From UBA1172 sp002457135 (lineage in GTDB: Bacteria > Pseudomonadota > Alphaproteobacteria > Puniceispirillales > UBA1172): a DNA stretch of 13,775 bases. The notes beneath the pieces were generated by a model. It was not told the DNA's origin. It saw only the letters and a program-made list of their open reading frames with translations, and did not search any database. Made by a program: the position numbers and the translations under genes. Below, one piece after another: positions 5,784 to 13,551 of the stretch (the stretch's first letter is position 1; each line of letters opens with the position of its first letter). The DNA lies in contig CBFIBR010000040.1 of NCBI GenBank assembly GCA_965660935.1, forward strand, positions 1 through 13,775. Reading direction: 5' to 3'.

Positions 5784-8476
5784 TATTCTTCCCCTTTATT
5801 ATCAGAGCCGCTATCAACTGTCGGGCCGCTATCAACTGCCGGGCCGCTGGCCTCCTCAGGCTGCGCGGTATCTTCCGCACCATCAGCACCTTCAGCAACG
5901 ACACCATCATCAGGCGCATCACCGCCTTCATCGAGATCATCGTCGTCATCCTTTTCCTGGATCAGACCGACCGACATGACCTTTTCATCCTTATCAATGC
6001 TGAACAGCGTCACGCCCTGGGTCTTGCGGCCGGCGACACGGATACTGTCGCCTTCCTGACCATGGACGCGAATTCGGATCACCGTGCCGCCATTGGTGGC
6101 CATCATCAACTGGTCATCCTCACTGACCGGGAATGATGCCACCACTGGCCCGTTGCGTTCAGAGGTTTCGATATTGGCAACCCCCTGCCCGCCACGCCCG
6201 GTGATGCGATAATCCGATGCCTTGGTGCGTTTGCCATAGCCGTTTTCGGTGACCGCCAGAATATACTGGTTTTCCGGGTCATTCAGCACCGACATGGAAA
6301 CAACGCTGTCCCCCTTGAGCAGGCGGATACCGCGAACACCCGTGCTGTCACGCCCGCGGAAGACGCGAACATCATCAACCCTGAACCGGATAGCCTTGCC
6401 GAGGGTTGTTGCCATCAGAATATTGTCTTCGGGTGCGCATGGATAGACCGAGATCAGCTGATCATCCTCATCCAGTTTCATGGCGATTTTGCCGTTGCGC
6501 TTGATGTTGGTGAAATCCGACAGCATGTTGCGGCGGATATTGCCCTTGGCGGTGGCGAAAACGACGTTGAGGCTGTCCCACAGTTCAGGATTATCGGGCA
6601 TCGGCATGACAGCCTGAATGCTCTCTTCCCCCGAGATCGGCAGCAGGTTGACCATCGCCTTGCCCTGCGATTGAGGCGTGGCTTCAGGCAGGCGATAGCA
6701 TTTCAACTGGTAGACAATGCCCTTGCTGGTGAAAAACAGGATCGGCGTATGGGTATTGGCAACGAACAGCCTCGTGACGAAATCCTCATCCCGGGTTTTC
6801 ATGCCCGAACGGCCCTTGCCACCACGGCGCTGGGCGCGATAGACCGATAGCGGCACGCGCTTGATGTAACCGCGATGGCTGACCGTCACCACCATGTCTT
6901 CCTGCGGGATCAGGTCTTCGTCATCCTGATCAATGGCATGATCACTGATTTCAGTGCGGCGGGTATCCCCCACGGTTTCACGCGTTGCCCTCAATTCCTC
7001 AAGGATCACTTCGACCAGGCGCTGGCGATCCGACAGGATCAGCAGGTAATCACTGATGGAGGAGGCCAGATCCTTGGTTTCATCGGCCAGTTTTTCGCGT
7101 TCCATCCCGGTCAGGCGTTGCAGCCTCAGCTCAAGGATGGCCTTGGCCTGAATATCGGAAAGCTGGTATTTCCCATCCATGACAGCCCGGCCCGGTTCAT
7201 CGATCAGCGCAATGAACGGCGCGACTTCCTCGGCTGGCCATTGAATGGCTGTCAGCTCACGCCGTGCGGTTTCGGCATCAGGGGCCTTGCGGATCAGCTC
7301 AATCACCGCATCAATGCTGGTCAGGGCGACCATCAGGCCAGCCAGAATATGGGCGCGGTCACGGGCCTTGCCCAGCAGATGACGTGTCCGCCGGGTCACG
7401 ACTTCCTCACGGAAGGCGCAGAAGGCCCTGATCACCTCCATAATGCCCATCTGTTCGGGCTTGCCACCATTCAGCACCAACAGGTTCACGGCAAAGGATG
7501 ATTGCAGTTTGGTGTGGCGATAAAGCTGGTTGAGGATGACATCACCCTGGGCATCGCGTTTCAGGTCAATGACCACGCGCATGCCCCGGCGATCGCTTTC
7601 ATCGCGAATATCGCTGATCCCCTCAATCGACTTTTCGCGCACCAGCTCACCAATGCGTTCCAGCAACTGGGCCTTGTTGACCTGATACGGCAGCTCATGC
7701 ACCACGATCCGGTCACGGTCACCGGTTTCAACCTCGGCGCGGGCGCGAACAGGAATACTGCCCCGCCCGGTTTCAAACGCGCTGCGGATACCGGCCCGGC
7801 CCATGATGATCCCGCCCGTCGGGAAATCAGGCCCCGGCACGATTTCCATCACCTCATCAAGGGTGATGCCCGGGTTCTGGACGTAAGCGATACAGGCATC
7901 GATAACCTCGGTCGGGTTATGCGGCGGGATATTGGTTGCCATGCCAACGGCAATACCGCCAGCACCATTGACCAGCAGATTGGGGTATTCCGCCGGCAGA
8001 ACCGATGGTTCCAGCTGGGTTTCATCATAATTGGGGATGAAATCAACAGTGTCACGGTCAATATCACGGAGCAGGTTTTCAGCAACCCTGGCGAGGCGCG
8101 ATTCCGTGTAGCGCATGGCGGCTGGCGGGTCACCATCGACCGACCCGAAATTGCCCTGCCCGTCCACCAGCCTGACACGCATGGAAAATTCCTGCGCCAT
8201 GCGCACCATGCTTTCATAAATCGCGCTATCGCCGTGGGGGTGATAATTACCCATGACATCACCGACAACCCGGGCGGATTTGCGGTACGCCTTGGACCAG
8301 TCATAACCGCCCTCCATCATCGCATAGAGAATGCGGCGATGAACCGGCTTAAGCCCGTCACGAACATCGGGGAGAGCGCGGGCAACGATGACGCTCATTG
8401 CGTAATCCAGATAGGATTTCCGCATTTCCTCGGAGATTGATATGCCCTTTTCACCAGGCACAGAATGGTCGGTCAA
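5783..8476 (-). CDS. gyrA: DNA gyrase subunit A
   Basis: GyrA is the DNA-cleaving subunit of gyrase, which adds negative supercoils using ATP hydrolysed by GyrB. The chosen start gives 897 residues. The N-terminal part has SYLDYAMSVI and the quinolone-region HPHGDSAIYE, with Ser84 and Glu88 at E. coli positions 83 and 87. The catalytic tyrosine is Tyr123 in MRYTE. The GyrA box QRRGGKG at 549-555 opens the DNA-wrapping C-terminal domain and separates this protein from ParC. The last 57 or so residues form a low-complexity acidic tail. I chose TTG at 8476 because GGGAG at 8489-8485 lies eight bases before it. A TTG at 8491 would add five residues but has no ribosome binding site and follows a stop directly. 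coaD overlaps the gene end by one base. ssb lies upstream on the same strand. Confidence 0.97.
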   Translation of the reverse strand: MTDHSVPGEKGISISEEMRKSYLDYAMSVIVARALPDVRDGLKPVHRRILYAMMEGGYDWSKAYRKSARVVGDVMGNYHPHGDSAIYESMVRMAQEFSMRVRLVDGQGNFGSVDGDPPAAMRYTESRLARVAENLLRDIDRDTVDFIPNYDETQLEPSVLPAEYPNLLVNGAGGIAVGMATNIPPHNPTEVIDACIAYVQNPGITLDEVMEIVPGPDFPTGGIIMGRAGIRSAFETGRGSIPVRARAEVETGDRDRIVVHELPYQVNKAQLLERIGELVREKSIEGISDIRDESDRRGMRVVIDLKRDAQGDVILNQLYRHTKLQSSFAVNLLVLNGGKPEQMGIMEVIRAFCAFREEVVTRRTRHLLGKARDRAHILAGLMVALTSIDAVIELIRKAPDAETARRELTAIQWPAEEVAPFIALIDEPGRAVMDGKYQLSDIQAKAILELRLQRLTGMEREKLADETKDLASSISDYLLILSDRQRLVEVILEELRATRETVGDTRRTEISDHAIDQDDEDLIPQEDMVVTVSHRGYIKRVPLSVYRAQRRGGKGRSGMKTRDEDFVTRLFVANTHTPILFFTSKGIVYQLKCYRLPEATPQSQGKAMVNLLPISGEESIQAVMPMPDNPELWDSLNVVFATAKGNIRRNMLSDFTNIKRNGKIAMKLDEDDQLISVYPCAPEDNILMATTLGKAIRFRVDDVRVFRGRDSTGVRGIRLLKGDSVVSMSVLNDPENQYILAVTENGYGKRTKASDYRITGRGGQGVANIETSERNGPVVASFPVSEDDQLMMATNGGTVIRIRVHGQEGDSIRVAGRKTQGVTLFSIDKDEKVMSVGLIQEKDDDDDLDEGGDAPDDGVVAEGADGAEDTAQPEEASGPAVDSGPTVDSGSDNKGEE
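5807..5848. repeat. 18-bp tandem repeat in the gyrA tail
   Basis: Two 18-base units (5807-5824 and 5825-5842) differ at one base, and a third copy begins (gccgct, 5843-5848). On the minus strand they encode the repeated peptide PAVDSG / PTVDSG in the acidic GyrA tail. The length is a multiple of three, so copy changes would keep the frame. Confidence 0.85.
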
Positions 8477-8484
8477 GCCGTCTA

Positions 8485-8489
8485 CTCCC
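8485..8489 (-). promoter_or_regulatory. Ribosome binding site that decides the gyrA start
   Basis: GGGAG lies eight bases before TTG at 8476. No comparable site precedes the TTG at 8491, which supports a TTG-initiated gyrA. Confidence 0.6.
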
Positions 8490-8499
8490 AATCAGGATT

Positions 8500-8515
8500 T
8501 AGTATTAAAATACTA
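8500..8515. repeat. Perfect AT-rich palindrome just upstream of gyrA
   Basis: TAGTATTAAAATACTA has seven-base arms TAGTATT / AATACTA around AA. It lies 24 bases upstream of the proposed gyrA start and close to its ribosome binding site, in an AT-rich patch. It could be an operator near the promoter or a hairpin in the leader. I could not define a good gyrA promoter around it. Confidence 0.65.
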
Positions 8516-8615
8516 CCAAATTCAGGGAAGTAATACCAGATATTGTTGTCATTGGAGTGTAATAATCCGATACCGGAAAAGGGACCGGAAACAGGCCTGA
8601 AATCAGCCAGTGCCT

Positions 8616-9101
8616 CTAGAACGGAATATCATCATCCAGATCATTGCCCATTGGTGGCTGACCCCTTGAAGGAGCCGGTGAAGCCGGGGCTGATGAGCCG
8701 ATGGAGGATGGGGCGGACTGGTCAACGTAACCGCCGCCGCCACTGTCACCGCGCCCGCCAAGAAGCGTCAGCTCACCGCGATAGCGTTGCAGGACGATTT
8801 CGGTGGTGTAGCGGTCATTGCCGGACTGATCCTGCCATTTGCGGGTCTGGAGCTGGCCTTCGATATAGGCCTGGCCACCCTTGCGCAGGTATTGTTCGGC
8901 AATCCGGCCGAGGTTTTCGTTAAAAATGACGACATTGTGCCATTCGGTGCGCTCCCGGCGTTCACCCGAATTGCGGTCATTCCATGTTTCCGAGGTAGCG
9001 AGGGAGAATTTGACGATCTTGTTGCCATCATTGAGGCTGACGACCTCAGGATCCTTGCCGAGGCGACCCACAAGAATAACTTTATTGATGCTGCCAGACA
9101 T
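8616..9101 (-). CDS. ssb: Single-stranded DNA-binding protein
   Basis: SSB coats single-stranded DNA during replication, repair and recombination and recruits partners through its C-terminal tip. The 161-residue protein has an N-terminal OB fold (SINKVILVGRLGKDPEV, then ETWNDRNSGERRERTEWHNVV), a Gly/Ser/Pro-rich linker from about residue 115, and the canonical acidic tip DDDIPF. The start at 9101 is supported by GGAG at 9111-9108, six bases before ATG, and by the family's usual beginning. An upstream in-frame start at 9200 would add 33 residues unlike any SSB and is rejected. It is divergent from uvrA, a common arrangement, and lies upstream of gyrA with no clear terminator between, so some read-through into gyrA is possible. 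Confidence 0.97.
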   Translation of the reverse strand: MSGSINKVILVGRLGKDPEVVSLNDGNKIVKFSLATSETWNDRNSGERRERTEWHNVVIFNENLGRIAEQYLRKGGQAYIEGQLQTRKWQDQSGNDRYTTEIVLQRYRGELTLLGGRGDSGGGGYVDQSAPSSIGSSAPASPAPSRGQPPMGNDLDDDIPF

Positions 9102-9107
9102 GGTTTT

Positions 9108-9111
9108 CTCC
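9108..9111 (-). promoter_or_regulatory. Ribosome binding site that decides the ssb start
   Basis: GGAG lies six bases before ATG at 9101 and excludes the longer reading that begins at 9200. Confidence 0.75.
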
Positions 9112-9181
9112 GTCGAATTTAGGGATTTAATACTGGTCGTATTCAAGCACGATGCCGACGTGCTGTCTATTGGCAATTGAC

Positions 9182-9211
9182 TTGCAGGGCATGCGGTCAA
9201 GATTGTAGGAT
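9182..9211 (+). promoter_or_regulatory. uvrA: Candidate uvrA promoter
   Basis: TTGCAG (9182-9187) is followed after 18 bases by TAGGAT (9206-9211), both four of six to the sigma-70 consensus. It lies 54 bases before the uvrA ATG. No alphaproteobacterial LexA box (GTTC-N7-GTTC or its GAAC form) is visible here. Confidence 0.35.
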
Positions 9212-9230
9212 AGCTATCCCTTTCCAGTTG
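9202..9230 (-). promoter_or_regulatory. ssb: Candidate ssb promoter, back to back with that of uvrA
   Basis: On the minus strand TACAAT (9207-9202) matches the -10 consensus at five of six positions. The -35, AACTGG at 9230-9225 (17-base spacing), is weak. Its -10 overlaps the candidate uvrA -10 on the other strand. Confidence 0.35.
9208..9219. promoter_or_regulatory. 12-bp palindrome GGATAGCTATCC, possible shared operator
   Basis: A perfect palindrome lies in the spacer of the candidate ssb promoter and overlaps the -10 of the candidate uvrA promoter. A protein bound here could affect both genes. The role is inferred from position only. Confidence 0.45.
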
Positions 9231-9265
9231 GAATTCAGCCCTTACCCATCTATGGTGACCGCATC

Positions 9266-12172
9266 ATGGCCAACCCTGCAAATTCATCTTCCGCCAGCCC
9301 CGGGGCGTTGAAATCCATTCATGTCAGGGGTGCGCGTGAGCATAACCTGAAGGACATTTCAGTCGATATTCCGCGTGATTCCCTCGTTGTCCTGACAGGG
9401 CTGTCCGGGTCGGGCAAATCCAGCCTTGCCTTTGATACGATTTACGCCGAGGGCCAGCGCCGTTATGTGGAATCGCTGTCCGCCTATGCCCGCCAGTTTC
9501 TGGAAATGATGCAGAAACCCGATGTTGACCTGATTGAGGGCCTCAGCCCGGCGATTTCAATCGAACAGAAGACAACCTCCCGCAACCCGCGATCAACCGT
9601 TGGCACCGTCACCGAAATCTACGATTACATGCGCCTGCTCTGGGCCAGGGTCGGGATCCCCTATTCCCCCGCCACCGGCCTGCCGATCAAGAGCCAGACG
9701 GTCAGCCAGATGGTCGATGCCATCGCCGGGTTTGATAACGGCACCCGCATCTACCTGCTGGCCCCGATTGTCCGTGGCCGCAAGGGTGAATACAGGAAAG
9801 AGCTGATGACCATGCAGGCCCGCGGCTATCAGCGCGCCCGCATTGATGGTGAGATGGTGGAGATGGATAACCTCCCCACCCTCGACAAGAAGCGCAAACA
9901 CAATATCGACATCGTTATTGATCGCCTGATCATCCGGCATGATGATGATGAACTGCTGACCCGGCTGGCGGATTCGGTTGAAACCGCGCTCAAACTGTCG
10001 GATGGGCTGGTCATTGCGCTTGAGGCTGACAGCGACAAGGAACACCTCTATTCCGCCAATTTCGCCTGCCCTGTTTCCGGTTTCACCATTGAGGAAATCG
10101 AACCCAGGCTGTTTTCGTTCAACAACCCGTTCGGGGCCTGCCCGGATTGTGACGGGCTGGGGAAATCGAGCCATTTTGATCGTCAGCTGGTGATCCCGAA
10201 CACCACCAAAACCCTGCGTGACGGGGCGGTTGCCCCCTGGGCATCGAACACCGCCAAGTATTATATCCAGACCCTCGCCTCACTGGGGCGGCATTACGGT
10301 TTCAACCTCGACACCCCGTTTGAAGACCTCGCCCCCGAATTTCAGGAAGCCATCCTTTTTGGCTCGAACGGTGAGGCTGTGGTGATGGATTACGATGACG
10401 GGCTGCGATCATACCGCACCCGCAAGCCTTTTGAAGGCGTTATCCCCAACCTGCAACGCCGCATGCGTGAAACCGACAGCGCCTGGATCAGGGAAGAACT
10501 GGGCAAATATCAGGCCGATCACCCGTGTTCATCCTGTGGTGGCAAGAGACTGAAGCCAGAGGCCCTGGCGGTCAAGATCGCGGAAAGCGATATTGCTGAT
10601 GTGTCGACACTGTCCATCGGTGATGCGGTGGCGTGGTTCACATCGGTCAACGAAAAGCTGAGCGTTCAGGAAAATGAAATCGCCAGCCGTATCCTGAAAG
10701 AAATCAACGAACGCCTGTCGTTTCTCGCCAATGTCGGGCTGAATTACCTGTCAATGGGGCGGTCATCCGGCACGCTTTCCGGTGGCGAATCCCAGCGTAT
10801 CCGCCTGGCATCGCAGATCGGCTCCGGCCTCACCGGGGTTCTGTATGTGCTGGATGAACCATCCATCGGGCTGCATCAACGTGATAATGACCGCCTGTTG
10901 CAGACCCTGAAACGCCTGCGTGACCTCGGCAACACCGTGCTGGTGGTCGAGCATGACGAGGAAGCCATCCTTTCCGCCGATTACGTTATCGACATGGGGC
11001 CGGGGGCCGGTGTTCATGGCGGACTGGTGGTGGCTGAGGGCAAACCGGCCCAGATTCTCGGGCAGGACAAATCCCTCACCGGGCAGTATCTGTCGGGCAA
11101 AAAGGAAATCGCCATCCCGGCCAGCCGCCGCAAATTCAATAAGGACAGGTCGATCAAGGTATTCGGGGCCAGTGGCAACAACCTGCAATCGGTTGATGCC
11201 GAATTCCCCGTTGGCCTGATGACCTGCGTGACAGGGGTTTCAGGATCGGGGAAATCCACGCTGGTCCTTGAAACGCTCTGGAAAACGATGGCACGCCGTC
11301 TCAACAACGCCCGTGAAGTCCCTGCCCCGCTTGATAAAATTGAAGGTCTGCATCTGCTCGACAAGGTTGTGGATATCGATCAGTCACCGATTGGCCGGAC
11401 ACCGCGATCCAACCCGGCGACCTATACCGGTGCCTTTACCCCGATCAGGGAATGGTTTGCCTCCATGCCCGAATCGAAAACCCGTGGCTATGCCCCGGGG
11501 CGGTTCAGTTTCAACGTCAAGGGCGGCCGATGCGAGGCCTGTCAGGGTGACGGGCTGATCAAGATCGAAATGCACTTCCTGCCCGATGTTTATGTGACCT
11601 GCGATACCTGCAAGGGCAAACGCTACAATCGCGAGACGCTGGAAATCACCTGGCGCGGCAAATCCATTGCCGATGTTCTGGACATGACGATTGAGGACGG
11701 GCTGGAGTTTTTCAAGGCTGTGCCAACGGTGCGCGAAAAGCTGGAAACGATGCGGCGCGTTGGCCTCGGCTATATCCGCATTGGCCAGCAGGCAACCACC
11801 CTGTCGGGGGGTGAGGCCCAGCGCATCAAGCTGTCAAAGGAATTGTCACGACGGGCGACCGGGCGAACCGTCTATATCCTCGATGAGCCGACAACCGGGC
11901 TTCATTTTGAGGATATTCGAAAGCTGCTCGAAGTCTTGCAGGAACTGGTGGAAAGCGGCAATACCGTGATCGTCATTGAACACAATCTGGACGTTATCAA
12001 GACCGCCGACTGGATCATTGATATCGGGCCTGAGGGCGGGGATGGCGGCGGCCTGATCATTGCCCATGGCACGCCTGAGGATATCTGCGCCAATCCATCA
12101 TCCATCACCGGCGAATACCTCTCCATGGTCATGAACCGTCAGGTCAGCCGCAAGGCAGGGGCCGCCGAATAA
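9266..12172 (+). CDS. uvrA: UvrABC excinuclease subunit A
   Basis: UvrA finds bulky DNA damage and loads UvrB in nucleotide excision repair. The 968 residues contain two ABC ATPase modules. The first has Walker A GLSGSGKSS (Lys51), signature LSGGESQRI and Walker B LYVLDEPSIGL. The second has GVSGSGKST (Lys663), LSGGEAQRI and VYILDEPTTGL. The C-terminal zinc finger is intact (Cys756, Cys759, Cys779, Cys782). The first zinc site is not: C268-P-V-S271, then C292-P-D-C295, so one of four cysteines is serine. I recall CPVSGF as common in alphaproteobacterial UvrA, so this is probably lineage-wide and not damage. The start has GGTGA seven bases upstream. The stop TAA shares one base with the trmFO ATG (TAATG), so trmFO is probably translationally coupled. 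It is divergent from ssb. Confidence 0.98.
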   Translation: MANPANSSSASPGALKSIHVRGAREHNLKDISVDIPRDSLVVLTGLSGSGKSSLAFDTIYAEGQRRYVESLSAYARQFLEMMQKPDVDLIEGLSPAISIEQKTTSRNPRSTVGTVTEIYDYMRLLWARVGIPYSPATGLPIKSQTVSQMVDAIAGFDNGTRIYLLAPIVRGRKGEYRKELMTMQARGYQRARIDGEMVEMDNLPTLDKKRKHNIDIVIDRLIIRHDDDELLTRLADSVETALKLSDGLVIALEADSDKEHLYSANFACPVSGFTIEEIEPRLFSFNNPFGACPDCDGLGKSSHFDRQLVIPNTTKTLRDGAVAPWASNTAKYYIQTLASLGRHYGFNLDTPFEDLAPEFQEAILFGSNGEAVVMDYDDGLRSYRTRKPFEGVIPNLQRRMRETDSAWIREELGKYQADHPCSSCGGKRLKPEALAVKIAESDIADVSTLSIGDAVAWFTSVNEKLSVQENEIASRILKEINERLSFLANVGLNYLSMGRSSGTLSGGESQRIRLASQIGSGLTGVLYVLDEPSIGLHQRDNDRLLQTLKRLRDLGNTVLVVEHDEEAILSADYVIDMGPGAGVHGGLVVAEGKPAQILGQDKSLTGQYLSGKKEIAIPASRRKFNKDRSIKVFGASGNNLQSVDAEFPVGLMTCVTGVSGSGKSTLVLETLWKTMARRLNNAREVPAPLDKIEGLHLLDKVVDIDQSPIGRTPRSNPATYTGAFTPIREWFASMPESKTRGYAPGRFSFNVKGGRCEACQGDGLIKIEMHFLPDVYVTCDTCKGKRYNRETLEITWRGKSIADVLDMTIEDGLEFFKAVPTVREKLETMRRVGLGYIRIGQQATTLSGGEAQRIKLSKELSRRATGRTVYILDEPTTGLHFEDIRKLLEVLQELVESGNTVIVIEHNLDVIKTADWIIDIGPEGGDGGGLIIAHGTPEDICANPSSITGEYLSMVMNRQVSRKAGAAE

Positions 12173-13551
12173 TGGCTGATCAGACGCTCCACGTCATTGG
12201 CGGCGGCATGGCCGGGTGCGAGGCTGCATGGCAGGCCGCCAATCGCGGGGTCAGGGTCGTGATCCATGAAATGCGCCCTCACCGCAAGACCGATGCCCAT
12301 AAAACCGAGGGGCTGGCCGAGCTTGTCTGCTCCAACTCCTTCCGGTCGGATGATGCCACCGGTAACGCGGTTGGCGTTTTGCATGCCGAAATGCGGATGC
12401 TGTCGTCGATTATTCTCGGCTGTGGTGATGAAACCGCTGTCCCTGCTGGCGGGGCGCTGGCGGTTGATCGTGACCAGTTTTCCGCTGCCGTGGAAGAACG
12501 GATCAAATCCCACCCCATGATCACCGTGGAACGCGGTGAGGTGGACAGCATCCCGCCCGAGGAATGGGAGCAGGTGATTATCGCCACCGGCCCCCTCACC
12601 TCCACCAGCCTGGGTGAGGCTATTCGCGGGCTGACGGGTGAAGATGATCTTGCCTTTTTCGATGCGATTGCACCGATTGTCCATACCGAGAGCATCAACA
12701 TGGATATCGCGTGGTTCCAGTCCCGCTACGACAAGGGCGATGGCAAGGATTACATCAACTGCCCGCTTGATCGTGACCAGTACTACGCGCTGATTGACGC
12801 AATGCTGGCGGCGGAAAAGATGGATTTCCATGAATGGGAGTCCAACACCCCCTATTTCGAAGGCTGCATGCCGATTGAGGTGATGGCAGAACGCGGCATT
12901 GATACCCCGCGTTTCGGCCCCATGAAACCCGTCGGGCTGAACAACCCGCGTGATGGCTCGCGCCCCCATGCGGTGGTTCAGCTCAGGCAGGATAACGCAC
13001 TTGGTACGCTCTATAACATGGTCGGGTTCCAGACCAAGATGCGCTATGGCCCCCAGGTTGATGTGTTCCGCATGATCCCGGGGCTGGAGAATGCGGCTTT
13101 CGCCCGTCTTGGCGGGTTGCATCGCAACACCTTTATCCGGTCCCCCAAACTGCTGGATGGCAGCCTGCGGCTCAAGGTCATGCCGCGGCTGCGTTTTGCC
13201 GGTCAGATGACCGGGGTTGAAGGCTATGTCGAATCCGCCGCTATCGGCCTGATGGCCGGGCGCATGGCCGCCGCTGATCTGCTGGGTGAGAAATTCACGC
13301 CGCCTCCACTGGAAACCGCCCATGGTGCGCTGCTTTCGCATATCACCGGCGGCGCCAACAGCGAAACCTTCCAGCCCATGAACGTCAATTTCGGGTTGTT
13401 CCCCGAACTGATCCTGCCTGATCCTGTCCCTGATCCGGTGACAGGCCGCAAGCCGCGCAAACCCAAGGGGCGTGATCGCAAGGCCCTGGTCGCGCAACGT
13501 GCCCTTGATGCCATGCAGGGTTATGCTGATCTGGGATGGGCTATAATCTGA
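12172..13551 (+). CDS. trmFO: Methylenetetrahydrofolate--tRNA-(uracil-5-)-methyltransferase TrmFO
   Basis: TrmFO forms m5U54 in the T loop of tRNAs, taking carbon from methylenetetrahydrofolate and hydride from reduced FAD, unlike the SAM-dependent TrmA. The 459-residue protein begins with the FAD-binding stretch HVIGGGMAGCEAAW (7-20) followed by HEMRP. Cys53 in ELVCSNSF matches the catalytic Cys53 of the Bacillus enzyme, and Cys232 in YFEGCMP matches its second functional cysteine (Cys226). The conserved region FAGQMTGVEGYVES and a late NVNFGLFP block are present. The start overlaps the uvrA stop by one base, forming TAATG. The gene end overlaps the convergent partial frame at 13541-13775 by 11 bases. 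Confidence 0.97.
   Translation: MADQTLHVIGGGMAGCEAAWQAANRGVRVVIHEMRPHRKTDAHKTEGLAELVCSNSFRSDDATGNAVGVLHAEMRMLSSIILGCGDETAVPAGGALAVDRDQFSAAVEERIKSHPMITVERGEVDSIPPEEWEQVIIATGPLTSTSLGEAIRGLTGEDDLAFFDAIAPIVHTESINMDIAWFQSRYDKGDGKDYINCPLDRDQYYALIDAMLAAEKMDFHEWESNTPYFEGCMPIEVMAERGIDTPRFGPMKPVGLNNPRDGSRPHAVVQLRQDNALGTLYNMVGFQTKMRYGPQVDVFRMIPGLENAAFARLGGLHRNTFIRSPKLLDGSLRLKVMPRLRFAGQMTGVEGYVESAAIGLMAGRMAAADLLGEKFTPPPLETAHGALLSHITGGANSETFQPMNVNFGLFPELILPDPVPDPVTGRKPRKPKGRDRKALVAQRALDAMQGYADLGWAII

Noticed and set aside
5298..6059. A 253-codon plus-strand frame across coaD and the gyrA end
   Set aside because: It runs antisense to two certain genes and has low-complexity Ser/Pro content derived from the acidic gyrA tail.
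6875..8440. Two consecutive plus-strand frames (208 and 312 codons) in the same frame opposite gyrA
   Set aside because: They are in the same codon register to gyrA as the frame opposite trmFO is to trmFO, so the same codon-bias argument applies. The gyrA reading is unambiguous.
8543..8615. A terminator between ssb and gyrA
   Set aside because: The stretch has small repeats (TTTCCGG twice, CAGGCCTG) but no GC-rich stem followed by a T run on the minus strand.
9102..9200. A longer ssb reading with 33 extra N-terminal residues
   Set aside because: No ribosome binding site supports it, the extra residues are unlike SSB, and it would cover the divergent promoter region. GGAG before ATG at 9101 fits the family start.
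12139..13497. A 452-codon open frame on the minus strand opposite trmFO
   Set aside because: Its codons lie in exact register with trmFO codons, where antisense stops require TTA, CTA or TCA on the sense strand. The genes here rarely use those codons, so the open frame is a by-product. The translation matches nothing recognisable.
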